From: Rutidosis leptorrhynchoides
Lineage: Eukaryota; Streptophyta; Magnoliopsida; Asterales; Asteraceae
Assembly: GCF_046630445.1 (NCBI RefSeq)
Contig: NC_092335.1
Span: 315,938,501 to 316,002,500, forward strand
Length of the DNA stretch: 64,000 bases
Direction: 5' to 3'
The position numbers and the translations under genes are program-made. Position 1 is the first letter of the stretch, and each line of letters starts with the position of its first letter. A model generated the notes under the pieces. It saw nothing but the letters and a program-made list of their open reading frames with translations. It ran no database searches and was not told the DNA's origin. Positions 11,645-24,670 of the stretch are shown in pieces.

Positions 11645-12525
11645 CGATTATCGTTGTAACGACACTTTAATGTATATGTATCATATTAAGATATATTCAT
11701 ACATCATAATATCATGATAATGTAATAATTTAACATCTCATTAGATATAATAAACAATGGGTTAACAATATTAAATGAGATCGTTAACTTAAAGGTCTCA
11801 AACAACACTTACATGTAACGACTAACGATGACTTAACGACTCAGTTAAAATGTATATACATGCAGTGTTGTAAATCTCCCGAGATCTCCCCGAGATCTCC
11901 CCCGAGATCTCGTTTTTAGAAGGCAACCGAGACGAGATGTTCATCTCCCGAGATTTCTCGGTCTACGGGGTCAAACTTAGTCAAAGCCACGATTTCTCGG
12001 ATTTACTTGCTAATTTGTAAGATTTTCTTGTAAAATTCGTAATTTCTAAGATTTTAACGCTCATTTCTCGAATATTTTTGTAAAATTTCATAAAAACGTA
12101 TATAAATATACATATATTTATGTTTTTATGTATATTTTTATTAAAAAAAACTATAAAGTCAGCGTAAGTCAACGTCCGAGATCTCCCCGAGATTATTCCG
12201 AGATGCCGAGATCTCCCTAAAAAAGTTCAAACGAGATCTCCCCGAGATCCGAATTCTCCAACCTTGTATACATGTAGTATTTTAAGATGTATTCATGCAC
12301 TTTTGAAAGACTTCAAGACATATATCAAATTACTTATATTTAACAAAAATGCTTGCAATTGCATTCTCATTCATTTTCATCAACAAACTTACTCGTATGC
12401 ACCCGTATTCATACTCGTACAATACCCAGCTCCTAGACGTATATACTATTGGTATATACACATAATAATTCAGCTCTTAGCAGCCCTTGTGAGTCACCAA
12501 CACATGTGGGAACCATCATTTGGCA
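11061..12525 (+). repeat. Left LTR part of the Gypsy element 11061-28503
   Basis: Aligns by eye with 15209-16244 of the right LTR over its whole length, apart from the MITE at 11863-12266 and differences in (TA)n runs (11254-11314, 11590-11642 here; 15404-15488 in the right copy). Resemblance ends at the shared GGAACCATCATTTGGCAAC, after which the right LTR continues for a further 2.9 kb of its own sequence. Confidence 0.8.
11863..12266. mobile_element. hAT-type MITE with 8-bp TSD TATACATG
   Basis: A 404-bp insertion absent from the matching place in the right LTR (near 15990). It is flanked by perfect 8-bp duplications TATACATG (11855-11862 and 12267-12274). Ends are CAGTGTTGTAAATC and, inverted, CAAGGTTGGAGAATT: imperfect terminal inverted repeats of hAT type. 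The body is rich in CCGAGATCTCC-type subrepeats near both ends and has no coding capacity. The same end sequences occur in the MITE at 27607-28083. Confidence 0.85.
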
Positions 12526-15208
12526 ACAAGTACATCACCGTGGGGAGCTCCTGTTTTGTTTGTCAAAAAGAAAGATGGTACATTTAGATTATGTATCGAC
12601 TATAGAGAGTTGAACAAACTTACCATCAAGAATCGTTACCCATTACCGAGAATCGATGATTTATTTGATCAGCTGCAAGGTTCGTCAGTGTACTCGAAGA
12701 TTGATTTACATTCTGGATATCATCAAATGCGGGTGAAGGAGGATGATATTCCAAAAACTGCTTTTAGAACGCGTTACGGTCATTACGAGTTTATGGTTAT
12801 GTCGTTTGGGTTGACTAATGCACCAGCTGTGTTCATAGACCTTATGAACCGAGTGTGTGGACCATACCTTGACAAGTTTGTCATTGTTTTCATCGATGAC
12901 ATACTTATTTACTCAAAGAATGATCAAGAACACGAAGAACATTTGAGAAAAGTGCTAGATTTGTTGAGGAAAGAAAAACTGTAAGCTAAGTTTTCAAAGT
13001 GTGCATTTTGGTTGGAAGAAGTTCAATTCCTCGGACACATAGTGAACAAAGAAGGTATTCAGGTGGATCCAGCAAAGATTGAAACCGTTGAAAAGTGGGA
13101 AACCCTGAAAACTCTGAAGCATATACGCCAATTTTTAGGACTGGCTGGTTACTACAGAAGGTTCATCCAAGATTTTTCCAAAATAGCAAAACCTTTGACT
13201 GCATTAATGCATAAAGGGAAGAAATTTGAATGGAAGGATGAGCAGGAGAAAGCGTTTCAATTGTTGAAGAAAAAGTTAACTACGTCACCAATATTGTCAT
13301 TGCCTGAAGGGAATGATGATTTTGTGATATATTGTAACACCTCAAAGCAAGGCCTCGGCTGTGTATTAATGCAACGAACGAAGGTAATTGCTTATGCGTC
13401 CAGACAATTGAAGATTCACGAGCAAAATTATACGACTCACGATTTGGAATTGGGTGCTGTTGTTTTTCCATTAAAGACTTGGAGGCACTACTTATATGGG
13501 GTCAAAAGTATTATATATACCGACCATAAAAGTCTCCAACATATATTTAATCAAAAACAACTGAACATGAGACAGCGTAGGTGGATTGAACTGTTGAATG
13601 ATTACGACTTTGAGATTCGTTACCACCTGGGGAAGGCAAATGTGGTAGCCGACGCCTTGAACAGAAAGGATAGAGAACCTATACGAGTAAAAGCTATGAA
13701 TATAATTATTCATACTAACTTTACTACTCAAATAAAGGAGGCGCAACATGGAGTTTTAAAAGAGGGAAGTTTGAAGAATGAAATACCCAAAGGATCGGAG
13801 AAACATCTTAATATTTGGGAAGACGGGACCCGGTATAGGGCTGAAAGAATTTGGGTACCAAAGTTTGGAGATATGAGAGAAATGGTACTTAAGGAAGCAC
13901 ATAAAACCAGATACTCAATACATCCCGAGCGGGAAATATGTACAACGATCTCAAGAAGCACTTTTGGTGGTCGGGTATGAAAGCCGATATTGCTAGATAT
14001 GTGGGAGAATGTTTGACGTGTTCTAAGGTCAAAGCGGAACATCAAAAACCATCAGGTCTACTTCAACAACCTGAAATCCCGGAATGGAAATGGGAAAACA
14101 TTACCATGGATTTTATTACTAAATTGCCAAGGACTGCAAGTGGTTATGATACTATTTGGGTAATAGTCGATCGTCTCACCAAGTCAGCACACTTTCTGCC
14201 AATGAGAGAAGATGATAAAATGGAGAAGTTGGCGAGATTATACTTGAAGGAAGTTGTATCTAGACATGGAATACCAATCTCTATTATCACTGATAGAGAT
14301 GGTAGATTTGTTTCAAGATTTTGACAGACATTACAACAAGCATTGGGAACTCGTCTAGACATGAGTACTGCCTATCATCCACAAACCGATGGGCAGAGCG
14401 AAAGGACGATACAGACTCTTGAATATATGCTACGAGCATGTGCTATTGATTTTGGAAACGGTTGGGATCGACATCTACCATTAGCAGAATTTTTCTACAA
14501 CAACAGTTACCACTCGAGTATCGAAATGGCACCGTTCGAAGCAGTTTATGGTAGAAAGTGCAGATCTCCAATTTATTGGAATGAATTGGGGGATAGACAG
14601 ATTATGGGTTCGGAGATAATTCAAGAAACTACAGAGAAAATCATCCAAATTCAACAACGGTTGAAAACCGCTCAGAGTCGACAAAAGAGCTACGCGGACC
14701 TTAAAAGGAAAGATATAGAATTTGAAATTGGAGAGATGGTCATGCTTAAGGTTTCACCTTAGAAAGGCGTTGTTCGATTTGGTAAACGGGGGAAACTAAA
14801 TCCAAGATACATTGGACCATTCAAGATTTTAGATCGTGTCGGACCAGTAGCCTACCGACTTGAATTACCTCAACAACTCGTCAATGTACATAATACCTTT
14901 CACGTCTCGAATCTGAAGAAGTGCTTAGCTAAAGAAGATCTCACTATTCCTTTAGACGAAATTAAAATCAATGAAAAACTACAATTCATTGAAGAACCCG
15001 TCGAGATAATGGATCGTGAGGTTAAAAGGCTCAAGCAAAATAAGATACCAATCGTCAAGGTTCGATGGAATGCTCGTAGGGAACCCGAGTTCACCTGGGA
15101 GCGTGAAGATCAAATGAAGCTGAAATACCCGTACCTATTTCCAGAATATTCGTCAACACCTTCAACAGTTTAAAATTTCTGGACGAAATTTATTTAACGG
15201 GTAGGTAC
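12526..15208 (+). mobile_element. Pol region of the Gypsy element: RT, RNase H, integrase, chromodomain-like tail
   Basis: Reverse transcriptase from about 12526: [20 protein letters not shown], then [11 protein letters not shown] (YxDD-type site) near 12895. RNase H region at about 13300-13670: [40 protein letters not shown]. Integrase from 13938: zinc-finger remainder ([17 protein letters not shown]) and the DDE core ([50 protein letters not shown]). Then [17 protein letters not shown] and a chromodomain-like [20 protein letters not shown] near 15055-15110. This order is diagnostic of Ty3/Gypsy. A purine-rich tract precedes 15209. Fossil with several breaks. Confidence 0.9.
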
Positions 15209-15401
15209 TGTAGTGACCCGAACTTTTCCATGTTTATATATATATAATGAAATTGGTATATTTACATGATTAAATGTTTTCAACATGTTAAGCAATCAAA
15301 CTTGTTAAGACTTGATTATTTGAAATGAGTTTCATGTAGACAATTGACCACCCAAGTTGACCGGCGATTCACGAACGTTAAAGCTTGTAAAAACTATAAG
15401 T

Positions 15402-15492
<91 letters not shown>

Positions 15493-17949
15493 ACATGATA
15501 TTATGAAAGGTAAGTATCTCACTAGGTATATTAACAATGAGTTATATACATAAAATGAGACTATTGAATTTAGAAACTCGAAACGATATATATAACGATT
15601 ATCGTTATGACAATGTCTTACTAAGTACATATGTATCATATTAAGATATTGTTACACTATATTTAACATGATAAAATGATAATTATTTATATCATTAAGT
15701 ATGTTAACAATGAACTACATATGTAAAACAAGACTACTAACTTAAGGATTTCAAAACGAGATATATATATAACGATTATCGTTGTAACGACACTTTAATG
15801 TATATATATCATATTAAGATATATTCATACATCATAATATCATGATAATGTAATAATTTAACATCTCATTAGATATAATAAACAATGGGTTAACAATATT
15901 AAATGAGATCGTTAACTTAAAGGTCTCAAAACAACACTTACATGTAACGACTAACGATGACTTAACGACTCAGTTAAAATGTATATACATGTAGTATTTT
16001 AAGATGTATTCATACACTTTTGAAAGACTTCAAGACACATATCAAAGTACTTCTATTTAACAAAAATGCTTGCAATCGCATTCTCATTCATTTTCATCAA
16101 CAATCTTACTCGTATGCACCCGTATTCATACTCGTACAATACCCAGCTCCTAGATGTATATACTATTGGTATATACACATAATAATTCAGCTCTTAGCAG
16201 CCCTTGTGAATCACCAACATACATGGGAACCATCATTTGGCAACTAGCATGAATGATTACATAAAATTACAAACTAATGGAGCCTTTATGAACACCCCTA
16301 GTTCACGTGAATGGGCACACACACAAACACATTTTGATCACAATTTTCATGCATTAAACAACTTTCTCTCAAGTGTTCTTCCATTGTTCTAAGTGTTCTT
16401 CATCATCTTCATCAAAATCTAGCTCAATCTAGCTCATAAATCCTAACATAGATCAACATACAAAACAACAACTCAAGAACACACCAAGAACACTTTCAAG
16501 TTTACTAGCTTACTTCCAATCTTGCAAATCCATTTCAAGTGATCATCCAATCTCAAGAAATCTTTATTATTTACAGTAAGATATCTTTCTAATTCAAGGT
16601 AATACTCATACTCAAACTTTGATTCAATTTCTATAACTATAACAATCTTATTTCGAGTGGAAATCTTACTTGAACTTGTTTTTCGTGTCATGATTCTACT
16701 TCAATAACTTTCAAGCCATCCAAGAATACTTTGAAGCTAGATCAAATTTTGTCACTTCTAGTAGGTTTACCTACTAAACTTGAGGTAGTAATGACGTTCA
16801 TAACATCATTCGATTCATACATATAAAACTATCATATTCGAAGATTTAAACTTGTAATCACTAGAACATAGTTTAGTTAATTCTAAACTTGTTCGCAAAT
16901 AAAGTTAATCCTTTTAACTTTACTTTTAAATTCGACTAAACACATGTTCTATATCTTTATGATATGCTAACTTAATGATAAACCTGGAAACACGAAAAAT
17001 ACCGTAAAACTGGACATACGCCGTTGTAGTAACACCGCGGGCTGTTTTGGGTTTGATAATTAAAAACTATGATAAACTTTGATTTAAAAGTTGTTCTTCT
17101 GGAAAAAATGATTTTTCTTATGAACATGAAACTATATCCAAAAATCATGGTTAAACTCAAAGTGGAAGTATGTTTTTTTAAATGGTCATCAAGATGTCGT
17201 TCTTTCGACGGAAATGACTACCTCTTTAAAAAATAACTTGTAATCTATATTTCCGACTATAAACTTATACTTTTTCTGTTTAGTTTCATAAATTTCAGTT
17301 CATTATGAAACCATAGCAACTTGAATCACTCAAAACGGATTTAAAACGAAGAAATTATGGGTAAAACAAGATTGGATAATTTTGCTTGTTGTAGCTACGT
17401 GAAATTTGTAACAAATCTATACAAATCATAACTTAACTAACTTATATTGTATGATACATGTATTCTAACATATATTATGTAATCTTGGGATACCATAGAC
17501 ACGAATACAATGTTTTGACATATCATATCGACCCATCTATATATATTATTTGGAACAACCATAGACACTCTATATGCAGTAATGCTGGAGTTAGCTATAC
17601 AGGGTTGAGGTTGATTCCAAATTAATATATATACTTTGAGTTGTGATCGAGTCTGAGACTTGTAGACACTGGGTCGTGGATTGATTCGAGATAATATATA
17701 TTGCTTTATTTCTGTACATCTAACTGTGGACAACTAGTTGTAGGTTACTAACGAGGACAGCTGACTTAACAAACTCAAATCATTAAAACATAATAAAAAT
17801 GTTGTAAATATATTTTGATCATACTTTGATATATATGTACATATTTGTTATAGGTTCGTGAATCAACCCGTGGCCAAGTCTTACTTCCCGATGAAGTAAA
17901 AATCTGTGAAAGTGAGTTATAGTCCCACTTTTAAAATCTAATATTTTTG
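15209..17949 (+). repeat. Right LTR, first part, of the Gypsy element 11061-28503
   Basis: Starts TGTAGTGACCCGAACTTTTCC as the left LTR does and continues to the insertion point of the nested element at 17950. Holds a (TA)n run at 15404-15488. The stretch 17440-17720 resembles, in reverse complement, 46690-46910 inside another element (see findings). No genes recognised in it. Confidence 0.85.
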
Positions 17950-18321
17950 TATAACAACCCTCACTTTTCCCTTCCGAATTTACCAAGTTGCCCATAGGGT
18001 TTCGATGTCATACTCTGCGTATTAGCAGTAGGGTTGTTATCTGGATATAATAAATAAATTAATTAATACTAAAACCCTACTATAATTTAAAACCCTAAAC
18101 CAAACCCTATGCAGTATATGCTAAACCCTAATACCATATAGTATTACATAATAACCCTAACCTTTAATAATCCTAAATAAATAATATAAACAATATGTCA
18201 TAAATTAAATGTAACATTTATATGAATTAAAATTTATAAGAACTCAAATGAACTTAGTAAAATTTATAAAAGTTAGGGTCTAATATTTAAATAAAATGTA
18301 ACCCTAATATTAAGTAATATT

Positions 18322-18389
<68 letters not shown>

Positions 18390-18580
18390 CTTAATAAATA
18401 ATAAATGCCGTAATAAAAAAAAATTAAAATAAATATAGTGCATGTATATGTACATCGGCTGTGGAAAAAAAAAATATTAACTTGATCCCTAATTCACTAA
18501 TCCTAGTCTAACACTAATTATCATCCTTGATTACCAAGTTTTCATGAATCCTAATTAAACCACAACTCTTGCTAAACTTC

Positions 18581-18590
18581 TATAAAAAGG
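18581..18590 (+). promoter_or_regulatory. TATA box of the left LTR
   Basis: TATAAAAAGG. The same box appears at 24863-24870 in the right LTR, in otherwise conserved surroundings. Transcription would be expected to start some 30 bp downstream. Confidence 0.55.
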
Positions 18591-19758
18591 CTCATGCTCT
18601 TTCATAATTTGCACCACCAAATAAACCCCAAAAATCCCATATTAAACTGCATTGGTCGACAGTTTAGCCAGCCCTTTTTCCCTCTATTTTGTCGACCAAA
18701 AACAGCCCTCATTCAGCCTGCTGCATCGACTTCAAGAACCCTCCACAACAGCCTTTATTTGACAGCTTTGTGCAGCCCAAAAACCTGCTGTGCAGTCGAC
18801 ATACAATCACACCAAAACAGCCTGCAATTCGACCACCACCACAGCTCTTAATCGCCACCTAAACAGCCCTAGTTCCTGCTCGATTTACTTCTGTTTTACT
18901 GCTGCAAGTCGCCAATAAAATAGCCCCCAAGATCGATTTAAGTTGCTGCATTTTTCTGTCTGTTGTTGCTGGTGTTCGTGACCCAAAAACAGACCCAAAC
19001 AAGCCTGCTCGTTGCTCCTGTGTTGCAGTGTTTTTTTTCTATTTCTGCGTGATAAAACTGACCCAATAACCCATCTGTTTTGGGTCTTGTTGTGCTGCTG
19101 GTTTCTGTCTGTTTACGCACCACAAAGCTCATCCATTCTTGGCCTCCAATCTTCTTAAGGTAGTCTAAAAACCCTAGTTAATCTTGTACTTAATTTAATT
19201 ACTCATAAGTATTATATTAAGTATTATGTATAAGAATTGATAATGAAGTATGAAATATGATCTTGATCAAGTTTTATGATTAATAAGAAGATTATGATTT
19301 TATGTGTTAAAAATTGATAATGAATGTGATTATGAGAATATGAATATGACATAGGGTAAGCTCAATAAGATTTAACATGTTAGGGTTGTAAGGATTATGT
19401 TAATATTATGGTTACTACAAATATAAGGTTTATGATTTTATGTAGGTGAAAAAGTTAAAAATAGATTATGAATGTGAAAATTAAAAGTGTTATGGTTATT
19501 AATAAGGTTAAAGATTGATCTTGATATGTAAGTAGATGGTTAAAAGATAAAAGAATATGGTTAGGTGATTGATTATGATTTTTTTTGTGGAGAGTTATTA
19601 ACTAGTTAGTAAAGATAGATAAAGATTATAAATTGATTATGGCTAAAAAGACTACTAGCAATTATGTTAAAAACTCATGATTTTATGTTAAAGTTACTAA
19701 TTTAAGGTTATGATAATTAAGTTATGGTTTTGTAATTAGTAAGGTAATTATGATCATG

Positions 19759-19852
19759 GTGTACGTGCATGCATGCATGCATACGTACGTATGTGCATGT
19801 ATACACGGTATGTGTATATGTGTATGCATATGTACGTGTGTATGTATGTATG
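19759..19852. repeat. Alternating purine-pyrimidine tract (Z-DNA-prone)
   Basis: 49 bases (19759-19807) and 45 bases (19808-19852) of strict purine-pyrimidine alternation, with one phase break between them. Includes TGCATGCATGCATGCATACG and TACGTACGTATG. A similar tract with slightly different repeat number lies at about 26044-26150 in the right LTR. Confidence 0.85.
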
Positions 19853-20926
19853 AATGTTCATTATGTAAGTTGTATACGTTAGTAAACATAATAAGAAAAG
19901 TAATAAGAATATGTATATGTACCATCATACACTTATATATATGTAACACATACACTTACTGAATATATATACAGTATAGTTATGAGTACATACATGTATA
20001 ATAATAATAAAGAATATAAAAATATATATATGTATGTATCACATAGGTATAATTGTATAATGATAAGTATACATAATAGTTGATTAATTAAATAATAATA
20101 CTATTATTAGTATAACATATACACTTATCTATATAGTAACACTTAAGTACACTAAGTATATTATCACTTATATAAATATAACTTTTTCTCGAGAACGGTT
20201 ACTGTTAATATAGTTTACTATATTAATAAACAAACTTTATGTCTATTAGACATTAACTAATCAAACATAATATCTCTAGGTTGAGATCTCCATATTCAAC
20301 ACTCCGATCATATAACTTGCGTGGAATATCTATCTGCTATTAAGGTGAACTTCATAGCCCATCTTTTTACTATTTCTTAACTGTTTTATAAACTTTGGGG
20401 TGAGACACATGCTTGCTTTTAAACTGTTTTACGCTTAGACACAAGTACTCAAACTTTATTTTGATCAGTTCAAACTGTTTGCTAACATGCTTTGATTCAT
20501 GCTTAATCCCTACCATGATATCATTAATTACTGGAATTTGGTAAGCTTAGTTATTGTGATAGCGCTATTGAGGGTGACGTCTCTATCCGGATGACCGCTG
20601 GTCAATGGATACATAATAACGATGAACGACACGAACGTGATATGTTTAGGGTAACTTATGGTTAGTATCGATATCATATACACCAGCACTACTACCGAAC
20701 TGATTAAACTTTATAATTAAATCTTGTGGTCTAAAAACTTGGTTATTATTGATAAACCTATATTGTTCACTCAACCATTTTTGGTTGATACTTTTAAGCA
20801 TGTTTTGTCTCAGGTACTTAGATATATTGCTTCTGTTGTAGAACTCTGCTGTTACTTAGAAGTCAAGCCGAGCACTGGGACCAGAGTTAACACCCGCGTC
20901 AATGGCGATTTTGGCGGGGTGTTACA

Positions 20927-23900
20927 GTTGGTATCAGAGCTCTGGTTATAGGGAACTAGGTTACATTAGTGTGACTAACATGAATAGTTAGGATGCATTA
21001 GTGAGTCTAGTCTATAACCGAGTTGTTCATTTGCATTAATTATTTGCATTACATTCTAGATTATGTGCATTAAGTTCACTTATATTTGTTATGCTTGGAA
21101 CTCCTATACCATCCAAATCTTTAGAAACACTTTGCTACAGGAACTATATTTACACGTCTGACTCTTAGAATAAGAGCCATGACTTACTTGTATTCCAATA
21201 ATAGAATGCCACCCTACCTATCCCATTATATAATTTAGGAGAGCCAAGGCTTGTTATAGAGAACCAGGATTGCATTCTATGTGTGCCTTATATGGGTGCC
21301 TTAGCAATCTTTAGGTCTATAACCTTTCCTGCCTTAGTTTTAAGTGCTTTCCCTTAATCTTTATACTGCCAATTCATCTTACTACCTGCTTTTACCTCTA
21401 TTGATATTTTGTATCCTTTCCTAAGGATATCAAGCCAAAACCCTATCATCTTGCCTGATCCCGACTCTAAAGGATCGGTTAGTGTGTGATTGTTATCATA
21501 ACCATACATATCCTATGACCTGACTTTGCCATTGTGATTCAAAGTATTCTTTGACTCACACGAAGGGATGTCACTCATGACTCAATATTCCCACGTCAAC
21601 TATCTAAGTTTGATCACGTGTCCTGACCTTATGGAGTGACCTTGGAATGGAAATATGAATTAGTGAAATATAATGATGCTTGGCTGACGTGATTATATTA
21701 TGGTAATTCATATAGAAATTCCAATATCATTACATATGGAATAGAAAGTGAATCAAAGAAAAATTTCCAAGCCATTCATTCAAAAATCTCAATGTTATTA
21801 CATGAAGGGTAATCATTATCCGATTTTCAGATATATCAAGAGCTCGTTTTAACCAAACTATCTATCTCATATCCATGAGTAGATTAACAATCCCTCCTAT
21901 ACCATAAAGGTTGTAAGACTTTGCAATCTTTCTTTCTTAAACAACCTATCTCTTTATCTTTGACGCTTAATATTCAAAGCTCCTTGCTGGAAGGAAGGAT
22001 GCATATTCTTAAGTGACCTGAAGTTTTTCCATTTTCTCGTGAGCTGTGGCTTGAGCTAAACCCCCCTAATCACATCTAAAACTACTCTAGTGGATAGTAT
22101 CCACATTTCTGGCCAGTTAAGGCTGAAGTGTACATATATTTCCATCACCATATTGAAAAGCACGTAATCCCTCACACGCTCCATATGATCAAAGGTAGCA
22201 TTGATATGATTATCATTACGTTACTTATGGTCAAACAACGCGTGATTTGTTGTACCTAAACAATAAGTCGCGACCCTTGAATCATTAACCATTTTTACGA
22301 AAAATCTTACGATTTTGCCTCGGTGTTAAAAGCATGTTAGATGTATCATCAAATGATCCTATATTAATGGTCCTAACAATAGGCAAGTGACACCCCCGAA
22401 ACTTCTTTGAAGCATGCCTCCTGTTATCTGTAATTACGCTCCTAGTGTAGATTTTCATAAACCCATTAGGAAACCCGTCGAAGATAAGCGACAACCACTC
22501 GCAAGATTTTCATTTGAATATATTATAAACACCACATTCACTGTCCCGTTCTCATAATCTACCATCCATATCTCACTTGCCAGCAACAGCTTCACACATG
22601 AACATTTTGAATTCCAAAAACTTATGATAGTCAACAACCGCATTTAAATACAATAGAATTCATTACCACGCAAGATTTTTGCTTAAAAATAGCCTGAAAT
22701 TTTCAAAATTCCATCACCTGATTTTCACCGAACTTTTTCCAACCCGTAACCTCCAAAATGGGAAAATTCTGTCATTCTTGCAAATTTTATAAATCGTATA
22801 TAATAAAGTAATTTACCCTTACGTATTTTTGACTAGTACATATAAAATTATACTTTGACTTTTTATAAATCAATTCTTTTATTTAAAAGATATTTTACTT
22901 AAAATAGTACATGTTGTACATAACTCTAGTTTTACTAAGAACTTCGTTTCCTTTTTTAAATTGTCACCTTAAACGAATCGAACTTCTATAAAAATTTTCG
23001 TTGCTTGTTTATATAAAAATTTTCGTATTATTCTACACCATGTAGTAATCACAATTCCTCTTGCCCTTCGAAACTTACCATTGAGTTCATCATTTGAAAC
23101 TCTATGTTCTCCGTAACTTTTCCCTTGTAAGGTTGACCGTTGAGAAGATTTTACTTTTAATATCTCACGGATAAACCACAGCAACCTCGTAAAACGTCAA
23201 TTCCATGATTTAATATCTTTTTGGCACAAGAAAGCATTTTTCAGATATTTCCTCACCCGGTGTAAATTATTCTTTGTAGCCAATGATTCATATTTCTTTA
23301 CATCCGCACTTAAACTCATAAGTGAATCATAGATTGACTCGCCATAGGTGTGAGAACGTCTTTCTCATCAAGAGATCACACCTCTCGTGCGATTTCCTAT
23401 CAGAAATATAAATTATGATCCTCGCTATCCTCTCTAAAGGAGTTACCTTAAATAATTATGGTGTCTATGTGTTTTCACTAAACAAATTCTTCCTCACTAG
23501 TTATAACTAGATGTTATCCTAGACAAATTTCGACCTTTTGTTTTAACATATAGCTGAAATCATGAACATAAGGTGCTTTCATTGATCGCTCAAACCATTC
23601 TGAGGGCATTTTAGTAATTATGGCTTACTTTGCATATAAGCTCGATTAGTGACTCCTCAGCTGGAATCTCGTTTCGTCTATTCACATTAGATATTTCTTG
23701 AAAACCAAAGGTATCATGTCTATGGTTATCTTCCAGAATTTGAAGTCGGTAACATATCTAACAAACACAAGCCATGCATCAAACTACATGGTTGTGATCT
23801 CCACGTACTCCTCTCTGATTGTCTGCCCTAATGGCGACATAAATGCCCAAGGTTTCAAATAAACTTAGCAATGTTGGTTGCACATGTCAGGTATCCAACT

Positions 23901-24237
23901 TACTGAAATGCTTGTACGACTAAAATATCACAATCCCTTTTAAGGAAACCTTGTCAGATGACACTCATGTTATCCCTTTTAATTACCTCAGCATTGATAA
24001 TAAAATGCACTTCATAGAAGAACCTGTATAAGTTATGGGTCATAAGATTCAAACGCTTAGTACATGGCAATATTCCTATTGTTAAAGTCCATTGGAATTC
24101 GCGTAGAGGTCCCGAGAATACCTGGGAACGTGAAGGCCAAATGAAACGGAAATGTTCACATTTATTCTCACCTGCCGATGCATCCGAGAAGATCTTCCTG
24201 AAACTTCGGGACGAAGTTTAAATTAACGGAGAGGTAC
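20927..24237 (+). mobile_element. Interior of the element 17950-27219: PBS, decayed non-coding sequence, pol remnant, purine tract
   Basis: Starts with the tRNA-Met primer-binding site at 20928-20940. Most of the next 3 kb has no open frame longer than about 70 codons and no match I recognise. Near 24000-24160 short pieces read as the chromovirus pol end (IVKVHWNSRRGPENTWERE), so the interior descends from a Gypsy pol. Fossil interior with many breaks. Confidence 0.75.
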
Positions 24238-24619
24238 TATAACAACCCTCACTTTTCCCTTCCGAATTTACCAAGTTGCCCATAGGGTTTCGATGTCATA
24301 CTCTGCGTATTAGCAGTAGGGTTGTTATCCGGATATAATAAATAAATTAATTAATACTAAAACCCTACTATAATTTAAAACCCTAAACCAAACCCTATGC
24401 AGTATATGCTAAACCCTAATACCATATAGTATTACATAATAACCCTAACCTTTAATAATCCTAAATAAATAATATAAACAATATGTCATAAATTAAATGT
24501 AACATTTATATGAATTAAAATTTATAAGAACTCAAATGAACTTAGTAAAATTTATAAAAGTTAGGGTCTAATATTTAAATAAAATGTAACCCTAATATTA
24601 AGTAATATTAATAATAATA

Positions 24620-24670
<51 letters not shown>

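Larger units (their letters stand above)
17950..20926 (+). repeat. Left LTR of the element 17950-27219
   Basis: Begins TATAACAACCCTCACTTTTCC and ends GGGGTGTTACA. Contains a (TA)n run (18326-18386), a TATA box (18581-18588), a C-rich transcribed-looking stretch, and an alternating purine-pyrimidine tract (19759-19852). The same order is seen in the right LTR. Confidence 0.9.

Noticed and set aside
18594-18851. 85-codon frame that recurs at 24877-25134
   Set aside because: Kept only because it lies in both LTRs of one young element; no domain, and the matching frame changes are not biased to silent sites by eye.
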